Positions 1 through 10,600 of a stretch of DNA of 64,000 nt are shown here, piece by piece. How positions within the stretch are numbered: position 1 is the first letter of the stretch; every line of letters begins with the position of its first letter. The notes under the pieces were generated by a model, which had not been told where the DNA came from, searched no databases, and worked only from the letters and a program-made list of their open reading frames with translations. Source of the stretch: Nitrospira sp. CG24D (GTDB lineage: Bacteria > Nitrospirota > Nitrospiria > Nitrospirales > Nitrospiraceae); contig NEWQ02000015.1 in assembly GCA_002869855.2 (NCBI GenBank), positions 94,458 to 158,457 on the forward strand. Direction: 5' to 3'. A program made the translations under genes and the position numbers.

Positions 1-1
1 C

Positions 2-625
2 CAAGTTATGGCAGCACATGGGGGGCTCTGTCGGCTGCAGTTCTTTCAAAACGGCGAAATCGGGTATACCCCGCTGGTCATGAAGCCCGAACGGCTGTCC
101 GCATTCCAAGACCACCTACTCCTGTATTTCACCGGGTTTTCACGAACCGCCTCGGAAATTGCCAAAGAGCAAATCGCGAAGACCAAGCAGCGGCGGGTTG
201 AGCTCTTTGCCATGCTGCAAATGGTGCAGGAGGGCGTCTCCATCTTGTCCGGAGATCGGGACCTCGCGGACTTCGGCGAGCTGCTCCATGAAGCCTGGAT
301 GGTCAAACGCAGCCTCACGTCGAAAATCACCACACCGATGATCGATGACATCTATGAGGCGGCAAGGGGAGCCGGGGCCCTCGGCGGCAAACTGTTGGGA
401 GCGGGCGGGGGCGGATTCATGCTCTTCTTTGCACGGCCGGAGACGCATGCCCAAATACGAGCGGCCCTGCCGGGGCTGCTGGAAGTCCCCTTTCGCTTTG
501 AAGGTCTCGGCAGCCAGATCGTGTTTTACCAGCAGGAAAGCCCGATCATTCGCGACGTGTCGTGGGGCGAGGAGAGACACACCGTCGACATTCACGCCTC
601 AACGCCGTTCGGAAAGGTGGCATGA
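2..625 (+). CDS. hddA: D-glycero-D-manno-heptose 7-phosphate kinase-like GHMP kinase, 3' part
   Basis: The reading frame is open at the left edge, so this is the C-terminal part (about 207 residues) of a GHMP-family sugar kinase. The glycine-rich GHMP motif 3 is visible as KLLGAGGGGFMLFF, roughly nt 385-430. The C-terminal half matches the layout of HddA-type kinases, which phosphorylate D-glycero-D-manno-heptose 7-phosphate at C1 in the GDP-heptose pathway. The next gene, overlapping by ATGA, is a sugar-1-phosphate guanylyltransferase of HddC type, which supports a heptose pathway. The ATP-binding N-terminus lies outside the window. Another GHMP sugar kinase (for example a fucokinase-like enzyme) is the alternative. 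Confidence 0.8.
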   Translation, partial: QVMAAHGGLCRLQFFQNGEIGYTPLVMKPERLSAFQDHLLLYFTGFSRTASEIAKEQIAKTKQRRVELFAMLQMVQEGVSILSGDRDLADFGELLHEAWMVKRSLTSKITTPMIDDIYEAARGAGALGGKLLGAGGGGFMLFFARPETHAQIRAALPGLLEVPFRFEGLGSQIVFYQQESPIIRDVSWGEERHTVDIHASTPFGKVA

Positions 626-1395
626 CCGGCACAGCACTCCAGAGCTGCGACCTCCTCGTGCTATGCGGGGGCCAAGGCACCAGACTTCGGTCAGTGGTCC
701 ACGATCGCCCTAAACCCATGGCTCCGGTCGGCGATCGCCCCTTTCTCGAGTTTGTCATTGCCCCGTTGGTAGCACAGGGCATTCGGCGTGTCATTCTCTG
801 CACCGGATACATGAGCCGGCAGGTAGAGCAATGGTTTCTCGCACAGGAGCATGACTACGAACTGTTGTTTTCCCGTGAGGCCCGTCCAATGGGAACCGCC
901 GGAGCTCTTGCACAAGCCGCACATCTCGTACAGAGCAACGCGTTGATCGTCGTCAATGGCGATTCAGTTTGTGACGTGCATTTGGCCGGGCTGTGGGATC
1001 ATCACCGCGCGACCGGCGCATGCGCGACGGTCACATTGACTCCGGCCACAGCTCGAACTGACGCAGGGTGTGTTGAGATGAACGCGGACACTCGGCTGAC
1101 AGGCTTTCAGGAAAAAGGTTCCGCTCAGCGAGGCTCCTTCCATAACGCCGGTATCTATGTCTTCGACCGGTCCGTCCTGAACCGGATCCCGGCCGAACGC
1201 CCCTCTTCCATTGAAACGGATCTCCTTCCCGCGTTGCTTTATCAGGGTGTGTATGGATTTGTAACCGATGCCCCATTATTTGATATCGGTACACCGGAGC
1301 GGTTATCCCAGTTTCGCACTCATGTCGAATCGCTTACCCCGGCCGCCATGGCCGGAGCATCGGCCTCGCCGGACCGGAGGCGGCCTCGATCATGA
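622..1395 (+). CDS. hddC: D-glycero-D-manno-heptose 1-phosphate guanylyltransferase-like nucleotidyltransferase
   Basis: This 257-residue protein is a nucleotidyltransferase of the NTP_transferase fold. The N-terminal signature LCGGQGTRLRSV followed by DRPKPMAPVGDRPFLEF is the nucleotide-binding loop, VVNGDS is the metal-binding aspartate strand, and the C-terminal FDIGTPE is typical of small sugar-1-P nucleotidyltransferases. In HddC enzymes it joins heptose-1-P to GTP to give GDP-heptose. ATG at 622 overlaps the kinase stop (ATGA), so translation is probably coupled; an upstream start at 562 would lie inside the kinase and is rejected. Nucleotide specificity cannot be read from sequence alone. 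Confidence 0.82.
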   Translation: MTGTALQSCDLLVLCGGQGTRLRSVVHDRPKPMAPVGDRPFLEFVIAPLVAQGIRRVILCTGYMSRQVEQWFLAQEHDYELLFSREARPMGTAGALAQAAHLVQSNALIVVNGDSVCDVHLAGLWDHHRATGACATVTLTPATARTDAGCVEMNADTRLTGFQEKGSAQRGSFHNAGIYVFDRSVLNRIPAERPSSIETDLLPALLYQGVYGFVTDAPLFDIGTPERLSQFRTHVESLTPAAMAGASASPDRRRPRS

Positions 1396-2597
1396 CGACG
1401 CCACAGATTGTCAGCACCCTGCCTTTTTCACAACGCGGTGATCGACTGATCGGCCAGGAAATGTTTAAAGTCATGGACCGCGCCCAAGCGCTCGAGCGCC
1501 AAGGTCATCGAGTCTGCCATCTTGAACTCGGCAATCCCCGGATTGCTCCGCCTCAGGAGATCATTGAGGCGACAGTGGCCGCCATCGAGGCCAAGCAACT
1601 CGGCTATGCCCCGATGGCAGGACTTCTGGAACTGCGCACGGCGCTGGCGGATCGCTATGCACGCATCGCCAATCGCGCGATCGACGAGCATCAGGTCGTG
1701 ATCAGCCCGGCCAATCTAATCATCAGCCAGTTTCTCGACCTGACCTGCAACGCTGGAGACCGCATCGCGCTGTTCACGCCGACCTTTCCTTCCTACTGGG
1801 CGGCGGCGGCGCATATCGGACTCGAGGTCATCCCGGTCCCTCTGAGCCAGGACAATGGATTCCACTTGGCCGAGTCGCATATTGAGGCAGCGTTGGCCCT
1901 CCATCCCAGAGCCATCATCGTCAACTCGGCCAATAACCCGACGGGAGCTGTCTATACCCAACTTATGTTGGAGCGGTTAGCCCGGCGGTGCGAAGAGGAA
2001 CAGGTCTGGCTCCTGAGCGACGAAACCTACGGCGATCTGTCTTTCGGCTGGCCGTTTTTCAGCCTGGCCTCTTGTGCCTCTCCGCAACTGGTTGTGATGT
2101 CGTCATTTTCAAAAGTGTTTTCCATCCCGGGCTATCGCGTCGGCTATGCCATTGCCCATCCGTCTGTGGCTGACAAACTGGCGCTTTCGACATCCACACT
2201 GATTTCCTGTCTGCCGGCCTTTACGCAACTCGGTTGCCTGGCCGGCCTCTCCGTCCTTGATCGCTATGCCACCCATGTGCGGTCGCATTGCAACCGGGTG
2301 ACCAGTACCTGCGCATCGATGATCAATCGATCGGGCGTGCTGCGGTGCGTCTCGCCCGAATCTGGATTCTATCTCTTCGTGGATATACAACAGACCGGGC
2401 TCACCGATACGTCCTTCAGCACCCACCTCCTCGATGAGCAGCATACGGCGGTCACGCCGGGAAGCAGTTTTGGGTCAGACTGCGCGTCGTTTATTCGCAT
2501 TGCGACCTGCGGACAGGAGGCGGATGTGTTGGACGGCGTTCAGCGAGTCATTCAATGTGCTCGGCAGCTGCGAGGAGCTCATGCCAAAGCCGCTTGA
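1392..2597 (+). CDS. class I/II PLP-dependent aminotransferase
   Basis: This 401-residue protein has the fold-type I aminotransferase pattern. NSANNPTGAVY is the conserved Asn-Pro-containing loop, LSDETYGDL carries the pyridine-N-binding Asp, and SSFSKVFSIPGYRVG holds the PLP lysine at about residue 241. The ATG overlaps the preceding stop (ATGA). Because the neighbours are heptose-nucleotide enzymes and radical SAM proteins, the substrate is probably a keto intermediate of the same glycan or side-chain pathway. The sequence itself does not rule out an amino-acid transaminase. Confidence 0.85.
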   Translation: MTTPQIVSTLPFSQRGDRLIGQEMFKVMDRAQALERQGHRVCHLELGNPRIAPPQEIIEATVAAIEAKQLGYAPMAGLLELRTALADRYARIANRAIDEHQVVISPANLIISQFLDLTCNAGDRIALFTPTFPSYWAAAAHIGLEVIPVPLSQDNGFHLAESHIEAALALHPRAIIVNSANNPTGAVYTQLMLERLARRCEEEQVWLLSDETYGDLSFGWPFFSLASCASPQLVVMSSFSKVFSIPGYRVGYAIAHPSVADKLALSTSTLISCLPAFTQLGCLAGLSVLDRYATHVRSHCNRVTSTCASMINRSGVLRCVSPESGFYLFVDIQQTGLTDTSFSTHLLDEQHTAVTPGSSFGSDCASFIRIATCGQEADVLDGVQRVIQCARQLRGAHAKAA

Positions 2598-4089
2598 TGT
2601 GTTATTCGTAACGCCCCCAAGCCGGGTCCAGGTTTACCAGGACCTGAGCCGTGATCTGGCGGCCATCGAACCGCCGGTGTGGTCGGGATTGTTGACGACC
2701 TTTATCCGGAACAACGGATACGAGGCGACCATCCTTGACGCGGAAGCTCAAGGTTTCAACCATCGACAGACGGCGGAAGCCATTGTCGCGGCCAATCCGC
2801 GGCTGGCCGTGTTTGTAATCTATGGGCAGCAACCCTCTGCCTCCACTCAATGTATGCCGGCCGGTCGCACAGTCTGCGATATACTGAACCGCCTGTCGGA
2901 TATTCCCTCGCTGGTCATGGGCACCCACGCCTCCGCGCTGCCGAAACGAACGCTCCTCGACGAGCCTTACACCTACGTCTGCCAGGGAGAAGGGCCGCAC
3001 ACGATTCTCGGCCTGCTCCGCGTCCTGAACGGTTCACAGTCCTCACTGGCGAGCGTACCAGGTCTCTGGTACCGGCAGGACGGACAAGCGGCTTCCAACC
3101 AGACGGCGCCACCGATTGGGGATCTCGATGCCGTGCTCCCGGAGCAGGCCTGGAATGTCCTCGATATGACCCGCTACCGCGCGCACAACTGGCATTGCTT
3201 CAATAATTTGGATGCGCGCCAGCCTTACGCATCACTGCAAACCAGCCTCGGCTGCCCCTTCAAATGTTCCTTCTGTTGCATCAATGCCCCATTTGAAGTG
3301 CCGATGCTGAGAACCTGGAGTCCCGACAATGTGATCAGCCAGATCGACCGGCTTGTCCGGGTCTACGGCGTGACCAATATCAAGATTCCCGACGAGATGT
3401 TCGTCCTGAATCGTCGCCATGTGATCGGCATTTGCGATCGCATCATCGAGCGCGGCTACCGTCTCAATATCTGGGCCTATGCGCGCGTCGATACCGTCCA
3501 GGATCACGTGCTCGAAAAACTCAAAGCGGCAGGGTTTCATTGGCTGGGTCTGGGTATCGAATCCGGCAGTCAGCATGTACGTGACGGCGTCGAGAAGGGA
3601 CGCTTCGGGGAGCCGGAGATCGTGAATACCGTCAAGAAAATCCAGGCGCACGGTATCCATGTCGCCGCCAACTACATCTTCGGCCTTCCAGACGACACAG
3701 TCGATAGCATGCAGGGAACACTGGATCTCGCGCTCGCCCTCAATACCGAATGGGCCAACTTTTATTGCGCCATGGCCTATCCGGGGTCGCCGTTGTATGC
3801 CCAGGCAAGAGAGAAAGGCTGGTCATTGCCGGACGATGCCGGCGGACCCGGCTGGATCGGCTACTCGCAGCACGCCTACGACACGCTTCCGCTCCCGACC
3901 GACAAGCTGGCAGCGACTCAGGTGTTAGATTTTAGAGACCGGGCATTCCAGCAGTATTTTCAGAACCCCGGCTATCTCTCGATGCTCGACCGGACCTTCG
4001 GACCTCGCGTCGTACAGCATGTCACGGACATGTGCGCGCACAACGTGCGCCGTCGCCACCACGATCTGGCGGCGGCCCCGGCAGCCTAA
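2581..4089 (+). CDS. B12-binding-type radical SAM protein
   Basis: This 502-residue protein begins with a cobalamin-binding-like Rossmann region (residues about 1-160, with VMGTHASALP in place of the usual GG..T motif). A radical SAM domain follows, with the [4Fe-4S] motif GCPFKCSFC (Cys at about 225, 229 and 232). The start is ATG 2581, preceded by GAGGAGCT and overlapping the aminotransferase by 17 nt; an upstream start at 2434 would read through that gene. Such enzymes often methylate unreactive carbons or rearrange sugars. It is one of two such enzymes flanking a ThDP enzyme. The substrate is unknown. Confidence 0.85.
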   Translation: MPKPLDVLFVTPPSRVQVYQDLSRDLAAIEPPVWSGLLTTFIRNNGYEATILDAEAQGFNHRQTAEAIVAANPRLAVFVIYGQQPSASTQCMPAGRTVCDILNRLSDIPSLVMGTHASALPKRTLLDEPYTYVCQGEGPHTILGLLRVLNGSQSSLASVPGLWYRQDGQAASNQTAPPIGDLDAVLPEQAWNVLDMTRYRAHNWHCFNNLDARQPYASLQTSLGCPFKCSFCCINAPFEVPMLRTWSPDNVISQIDRLVRVYGVTNIKIPDEMFVLNRRHVIGICDRIIERGYRLNIWAYARVDTVQDHVLEKLKAAGFHWLGLGIESGSQHVRDGVEKGRFGEPEIVNTVKKIQAHGIHVAANYIFGLPDDTVDSMQGTLDLALALNTEWANFYCAMAYPGSPLYAQAREKGWSLPDDAGGPGWIGYSQHAYDTLPLPTDKLAATQVLDFRDRAFQQYFQNPGYLSMLDRTFGPRVVQHVTDMCAHNVRRRHHDLAAAPAA

Positions 4090-4112
4090 CCACGATCCTA
4101 GGGAGAGAAGGC

Positions 4113-5942
4113 ATGATCAAAGTTGCGGATTACATCATCAATACACTGGCTGAGCGTGGCATCGATAAGATGTTTGTCGTGTATGGCGCCGCCAACGGCG
4201 ATTTGATCGACGCCTTCACACGAACGGCGGCCACCGAATACGTCGCCGTCATGCATGAACAGGCCGGGGGATTTGCCGCGGAAGCGTACGCCAAAGTCAA
4301 AGGTGTGCCGGGAGTCGCGATTGCCACCAGCGGGCCGGGAGGCATGAACCTGCTGACGGCGATGGGCAATTGTTTTTACGATTCCATTCCTTGTGTCTTT
4401 ATGACCGGGCAGATCAATTCGCGCTTCCTCCGTCCGGATCCGTCTATCCGCCAAATCGGGTTTCAAGAAACGGACATTGTGGCGATGGCGGCGCCGGTGA
4501 CGAAATACGCCAAGATGATTCTGAAACCGGAGGATGTCCGGTATGAACTGGAAAAAGCCTTGTGGCTTTGCCAGAACGGCCGTCCCGGTCCGGTGCTGCT
4601 CGATATTCCGCTGGATGTCCAGAAAACGACGATCGACGCGAAACAGCTGATCGGGTTCGAAGCGCCGGCGGCGGCCAGTTTTGATGTCGAAGTCGTGGAT
4701 TCACAGATTCAGCGCTTGCTGGCCGATCTGCGGTCGGCGGAGCGACCGGTCATGTTGATCGGAGGGGGTGTTCGACTCGCTGATGCGCAGGATGAAGTGC
4801 GCGAACTCGGCCGGCGCTTACACATGCCCTGCTTTCCCACCTGGAATGCGTTGGACGTCATTTCTTCCGACTACGAATATTACGGCGGCCGTGTCGGAAC
4901 CTATGGCGGCGCCGGACGCAATTTCGGCATCCAGAATAGCGACCTCTTGCTCTCGATCGGCAGCCGCATTTCAGGCCGCATCACCGGCGGGAATGTCCAG
5001 AGCTTTGCCCGCCACGCCAAGAAGTATCTCGTGGAAATCGATCCGGCCATGGTGCAGCGGAAATTCCAGCAGGTGCCGTTCGACGTCAATATTCTCTGCG
5101 ATGCCAAGGTGTTCACGCGCCGGCTGTTCGCCGCACTGGATCGCAGCAAGAAGGGGTGCGGCAACTGGGCGGGATGGACGGATCAAGTCATGGAGTGGAA
5201 GCAGAAGTACGATCCCGTCCGGCCGGAGTTCTTTGCCCAACGAGAGCGCGTTCACCCCTATGCCTTCATGCGGCGTCTGTCTGAAAAGATGGGTGCGACG
5301 GATATTCTTGTCGGCGATTGCGGAGGCAATATCGTCGTCAGCAACCATGCCTTCGAGACCAAGTATGGCCAACGGAACCTGACGAACAACGGCAATTCCC
5401 CCATGGGCTTCTCATTTGCCGGTGCCATGGGCGCCTGGTTTGCCGATCCGTCACGCCAAGTCGTCTGCACGATCGGCGATGGGGGGTTCAACATGAATCC
5501 TCAAGAACTGCAGACCTTCGTGAATTACGGAGTAAAGGTCAAAACCTTCATCCTGAATAATCATATTTACGGCATCACCAAAGCCTACCAGGAAACAAAT
5601 TTCCAGGGCCGCGCCGAGGCCTGCGGACCCAAGGGCTACCGGCCTCCGGACTTCATGAAACTCACGCAGGCCTATGGCATCAAGACCGTGACCATCGCCA
5701 ATCACGCCGAGATGGATGCCAAGATCGAAGAAGTGCTGCAATTCGATGGACCGGTCGTCTGCGATGTGGACATGCACGAGTATCACACCTATGAGCCGAG
5801 AATCTTCGGATGGAAGACACCCATCGAAGATATGTATCCCTATCTCCCGCGCGATGAGTTCCGCAAGAACATGACGATCGAACCGGCCGAGGGATGGATG
5901 AATCCGGAATATCCCGACGTCGTGAAAGCGCAGCAGCCGTGA
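4113..5942 (+). CDS. thiamine diphosphate-dependent enzyme, acetolactate-synthase-like
   Basis: This 609-residue protein has the three-domain acetohydroxyacid synthase/pyruvate oxidase layout: an N-terminal PYR domain with the catalytic Glu (MHEQAGGFAAEAYAK, E49), a central domain, and a C-terminal PP domain with GDGGFNMNPQEL leading to NN (the ThDP/Mg motif, G455-D456-G457). The start ATG 4113 follows GGGAGAGAAGG. The gene sits between two radical SAM genes inside a sugar-nucleotide cluster, so it probably makes a C-C bond or decarboxylates a 2-keto acid for a glycan component. Ordinary branched-chain synthesis is less likely because no small regulatory subunit (ilvH/ilvN) is adjacent. Confidence 0.83.
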   Translation: MIKVADYIINTLAERGIDKMFVVYGAANGDLIDAFTRTAATEYVAVMHEQAGGFAAEAYAKVKGVPGVAIATSGPGGMNLLTAMGNCFYDSIPCVFMTGQINSRFLRPDPSIRQIGFQETDIVAMAAPVTKYAKMILKPEDVRYELEKALWLCQNGRPGPVLLDIPLDVQKTTIDAKQLIGFEAPAAASFDVEVVDSQIQRLLADLRSAERPVMLIGGGVRLADAQDEVRELGRRLHMPCFPTWNALDVISSDYEYYGGRVGTYGGAGRNFGIQNSDLLLSIGSRISGRITGGNVQSFARHAKKYLVEIDPAMVQRKFQQVPFDVNILCDAKVFTRRLFAALDRSKKGCGNWAGWTDQVMEWKQKYDPVRPEFFAQRERVHPYAFMRRLSEKMGATDILVGDCGGNIVVSNHAFETKYGQRNLTNNGNSPMGFSFAGAMGAWFADPSRQVVCTIGDGGFNMNPQELQTFVNYGVKVKTFILNNHIYGITKAYQETNFQGRAEACGPKGYRPPDFMKLTQAYGIKTVTIANHAEMDAKIEEVLQFDGPVVCDVDMHEYHTYEPRIFGWKTPIEDMYPYLPRDEFRKNMTIEPAEGWMNPEYPDVVKAQQP

Positions 5943-5991
5943 TCAGAATGACGGTGATGACTATCCTAGCTGAACCGATGCGAGGTGCCCG

Positions 5992-7629
5992 ATGAAGGTG
6001 CTCTTACTCTACCCCTCCTGGACCGGTGTTTATGGGTTATTCGGTCACTTTGCGCGGCGTAATTCAACCTGGCCGCCGCTGAATCTTGCCTTACTGGCCG
6101 CGATTGCCGAACAGCATGGTCACGATGTGACGATCATGGACGGGGAGGCCGAGCAGATTACTCTGGACGCCATGGTCCAGCGTGCCGTGGCGCTGAAGCC
6201 TGATGTGATTGGATTCACCGCAACGAGCCCGTTCTTCCATATCAGCAAAGCCGTGGCCGAAGGCATCAAGCGTATCGCGCCTCAGATTCCTATCGTCGTC
6301 GGCGGGCCGCATATCACCATCATGAAGGAAGAAGCATTGCTCCCGGCATTCGATTACGCCTTTGTCGGCGAAGCCGAGGAGTCATGGCCGCAGTTTTTGA
6401 ACCAGCTCGGGCAGGGCGGGGATCTCTCGAACGTCGCCGGGATCATTTTCAGGCGAAACGGCGAACTGGTGTCGACCGGTCAACCGGCAGACATCACAGA
6501 CCTGGATGCCTTGCCGGCGCCGGCCCGGCATCGGCTGGACATGTCACGCTATAAACTCGGCACCTTGCGGGGACGCTTGCCGTTCACCTCTATCCAAACC
6601 ATGCGCGGCTGTCCGTGGAAATGCATCTTCTGTGCATCGGAAGCTCTGAAAACCACCGAGATGCGAGTCCGGTCGCCGCGCTCCGTCGTCAATGAGATGA
6701 AGCAGGTCGTTGAACAGTTCGGCACCCGCCACTTCTACATCGTCGACGATGTCATGACGTTGTGGAAGGAACACATTCTCGAAATTGCCGAGCTCATCAC
6801 CCAGGAGAAGCTGGAGATTACCTTTGAAGGAAGCACCAGAGCCAATCTAGTTGAGGCTGAGGTCATTGCCCGTCTGGTGAAGAGTGGATTGATCCGGCTG
6901 TCGTTCGGGTTGGAAACGGTCGATCCGGAAATCCGCAGGACGATGAAGAAGCAAGTACCGCTCGAACATTACGTCAAGGCAAATGGCATCTGTAATAAGT
7001 ACGGAGTCGAAGCGCTGAACTCCGTCATGATCGGCCTCCCGGGTGAAACGAGGGACACTGTCATGGCGACGTTAACCTTCTTGCGGAACGCGCGGGAAGT
7101 CAAACAAGCCAACTTTGCGATTGCCGTTCCCTATCCGGGCACTGAATTTCATGAACTCGCCGTGAAGGGTGACAAGGGCGTGAAGCTCATGACGAAAGAC
7201 TTCTCGGAATATCGCCGTTACGGGTCAGCCGTCACAACGGTCGGAGACCTCTCGCCCCGCGATCTTATTGATCTGCAGAACGAAGGGTTTGTGAGTATTT
7301 ACTCGGCCCCGTGGCGCTGGATTCCCATGCTGCAGAAGCATGGGGTTATCGGCGGAACGCTCATGCTGATTCGCGTCGCGCGGCTGCTTTCCCAAAAGCT
7401 GTTCAAACGATCTGGGAAACAGGTCGGGGAGCAGCTGGTCAGCCTCGGCGACGGCGGATTCAGCATCGTGGAGGGCCCGGAACTCACGACAGCCGCTGGA
7501 TTCTCAGGTTCGACCGGGTCAGGAGTCCAAGGAACGGCTGCAATGCCCTTGTTGCAGATTGCCTCACGATCGAGAACCACTCCGGCACCGGCCGGGCACT
7601 ACGGCACACCCGGCAGTCCTAATGGCTAG
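5992..7629 (+). CDS. B12-binding-type radical SAM protein
   Basis: This 545-residue protein opens with a cobalamin-binding-like domain (MKVLLLYPSW, then VVGGPHITIM at about residue 103). The radical SAM core has GCPWKCIFC (Cys at about 207, 211 and 214) and a downstream GLETVDPEIRRTMKK segment. It has the same architecture as the protein at 2581-4089, with a different C-terminal tail of about 90 residues rich in Gly/Ser/Thr. It lies 49 nt after the ThDP gene and is probably co-transcribed. Family members include methyltransferases acting on lipids, antibiotics and sugars; the substrate is not known. Confidence 0.85.
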   Translation: MKVLLLYPSWTGVYGLFGHFARRNSTWPPLNLALLAAIAEQHGHDVTIMDGEAEQITLDAMVQRAVALKPDVIGFTATSPFFHISKAVAEGIKRIAPQIPIVVGGPHITIMKEEALLPAFDYAFVGEAEESWPQFLNQLGQGGDLSNVAGIIFRRNGELVSTGQPADITDLDALPAPARHRLDMSRYKLGTLRGRLPFTSIQTMRGCPWKCIFCASEALKTTEMRVRSPRSVVNEMKQVVEQFGTRHFYIVDDVMTLWKEHILEIAELITQEKLEITFEGSTRANLVEAEVIARLVKSGLIRLSFGLETVDPEIRRTMKKQVPLEHYVKANGICNKYGVEALNSVMIGLPGETRDTVMATLTFLRNAREVKQANFAIAVPYPGTEFHELAVKGDKGVKLMTKDFSEYRRYGSAVTTVGDLSPRDLIDLQNEGFVSIYSAPWRWIPMLQKHGVIGGTLMLIRVARLLSQKLFKRSGKQVGEQLVSLGDGGFSIVEGPELTTAAGFSGSTGSGVQGTAAMPLLQIASRSRTTPAPAGHYGTPGSPNG

Positions 7630-7662
7630 CATTGTCTCAATAATATTGACGGAATAGACACC

Positions 7663-10600
7663 GTGACACGATCACAACCACACATCCTCCTCATTCAACT
7701 CGAATTTCCAGACTGGGCACAGGCTCGTGCCTGGACATACCCGGCCTGCTTCGGAGTCGCTGAAGGCTTGCGCGCCAACGGCGCCACCTGCACGACGATT
7801 CCGCTCATGGCCAACGCCTCGTTCTCGACAGAATCCTGGCTGACCCATGCAAGACAAGCCGTCGCCGGCCGGCAATTCGATCAAGTGTGGGTGTGGCTCG
7901 TCCATTCGCCGCTCGATCCCACAGTCCTTGAATGGATCACCGGCTTGGCACCCGTTCGCGTGGGCATTGTCATGGAGTCGCTCGTCTATGAAGAAGAGGA
8001 CTATGCCTGGGCCAGCCATCTTCGAACCAGGCAGGGTCTCGTAGACAAACAACTGCTGGCGTTTACGCACGCGCTGCTTCCTGACGAACGGGATGTGGAG
8101 AGTCTCGCCTCGCGCATGCCTATTCAGACGCTATGGTGGCCCACCATGGTGCCTACACGGTTCATCTCATCTCCTGAACGTCCCCCTGTGCACCGGCGCG
8201 GCGTGTTTCACGGGCAGCCCTATGGACCACGCAAGCAATGGGTGACTCATGATACCCTCCAGAAACACTTGAGCTTTGTCAGCCCGGCGTCGCCTCAGAC
8301 CCGTCCACAGCAACAGTTTGATCAGTTGCAAAGGACGATGTCCGAAAGGCTGTCCAGTCATAACCCCATCACGCGGGGACAGATGTCAGAGTATGCCGAT
8401 ACTTTAAGACTTATCCGCGAAACTGAGTTCACCCAGTGGATGGCTCAGCTCCCACAGTGGGCGGCCATTGTCAATTTACCGAGTCTGGCAAAGTTTTTCG
8501 GTGGTCGCGTCTATGAAGGGATGGCAGCAGGACGCCCTGTGTTGTCCTACGCCGTCCCGCACCACCCGCTGAATAACGCCCTGTTTACCGAAGGAGAAGA
8601 CATTCTATTCTTTTCTCCTGATAGTCCGGATTCCCTCAGAGACCTGCTCGACCGGGTTATCCACGACGATACATTCGCAGGCGCCATCGCGCGGAAGGCC
8701 CAACGGAAGCTCCGGGCATACCACACCAGTGAGCACCGGATGGCTCAGACTCTAAGCTGGATTGAGACGGGGCAACAGCCGGACTATGGCATCGGATACT
8801 CATCCGGAATGGGCGCGGCCCATTTCAAGAGAACCGCCGCCGGCGATTCCCCCTCCCAGCCGGAGATTCTCTCCGAGCCACTCAGCGGAGAGTCACGTTC
8901 TTCTTCCTCCACACCATCAACAACGGTATTCGTACTGACCGTAGACGACCCGGCCTTTCAATCATGCATGGAAGCACTCGACAAACAGGAAGGTCATCCA
9001 TTCAAGTTGGAGATTATCCGCAATGTGAGTCCCTTCAGTGCCGCCGCTCAGGAAATGATTACTCGCTGTATGACCCCCTTCTTCATTCAAGTCGATGAAG
9101 ACATGGTCCTGCATCCGGACGCGGTCAGCCGAATGGAACGCCAGATCGTCCAAGCGCCGCCTGAAGTCGGCATGATCTGTTTCCATCTGTTTGACGAGGA
9201 CCGGGAATGCCCGATCCAAGGCATCAAGATCTACCGGACCGAGTTGTTGAAGCGGGTGTCGTTCCAGGATCTGAAGGCCAGTGAAATGAACCTGCTGGAT
9301 CAAATGGGAGAGCAGGGGATTCGCTGGATCCTACATCCCGACATCCTTGGACGGCACGGCACCACGTACACGCCCGAAAGCATCTACCGCCGCTACAAAA
9401 CGATGTACGAAAAGGACATTCGGCAGTGGAATCTATTGACCTCGGATATTCACCGCAAAGCCGATAAGTTTCGCGAGACCGGCGACATTCTGCAATTATT
9501 TGCCCTCCTCGGAGCTGCGCATGGAATCATCGATGCCCCGAGGGTGCCAGACCGGGAAAAAGACGCACGTGCGTACAATTTGAAAGAGCTGGAGATCTTC
9601 GGGCGACTCTTCAAAAATACCCCGCCGGTGTCCCAAACTTATGATCCCGGCCTCACTGCAGCCCCGCTGCACAACCCGCCGATTCCTTTTGAGCAAGTCC
9701 GGTGGACTCGTGCGTCAGTGCCCGCCCAGCCCTCTGTAGCAGCACCGGCCGCTCGACAGCAGGGTCAGCCCCAAGCCAAGATGCCGCCGCAGCACCCCGA
9801 TTCACCAAGCCAGGTGCTGATCGTGACGCCATATTTCTGGCCGTCGGTCGGTGGCGTCGAAACGGTAGCGGAGGATCTGGGAGCGGGTTTGATTGCCGCA
9901 GGATTCCATGTGCAAGTCGCCTGCTATGAACAGACTGACCGAACGATGGATAGCTATCGGGGCATCGACATCATCCAGCTTGCCCCCTCGGAACAGATGA
10001 CGAACGGTATTCCTACCGCAGCCAACCAGGTGAAGCACCTGGTTGGGTCGAATCGCTACGACGCCTGTATCTTGCTGGGCTCCCCCATCAATGCGTTGTT
10101 CTACGCCATCCTAGAGCTACAGGACCTAAAGAACCGGCGCATCGTGTTCCAGCCCACCATCAACCAGGAGGGTTACGACTTTATCCAGCAACGCCCAGTC
10201 GTCGCCTCACTTTTAAAACAACTGATGGAACAGACGACGGCTATCATCGCACTCGGGCATGAGACGCTCGATGCCCGCTTCTGTCGGGAGACGGGGATTC
10301 CGGCCACCATCATCCCGAACGGCACAACCACGCTGAGGCCGTCTTTTGATTTTAGACAGAAATACCACATCGGAACAGATCGTTTCCTCATCGTGCACGT
10401 GGCCAATCTGTATCGAATCAAGAATCATCTTGGCCTGATCAACTCGCTTGAACAATTGCCGCCACGAACCATGTTGGTCGTCGTGGGCCATCCGACACAC
10501 GAAACCGACTATGTCGCAGAAGTACAACAGGCCTTCTCGACTCGACCGGACATCCTCTATATCCCAGGACTGAATCGGGAGGGAGTCGCCGCAGCATTGC

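Noticed and set aside
4113-5942. ThDP enzyme as the housekeeping acetolactate synthase
   Set aside because: No ilvH/ilvN or other branched-chain gene is adjacent, and it is embedded between radical SAM genes of a glycan cluster; not excluded but less likely.
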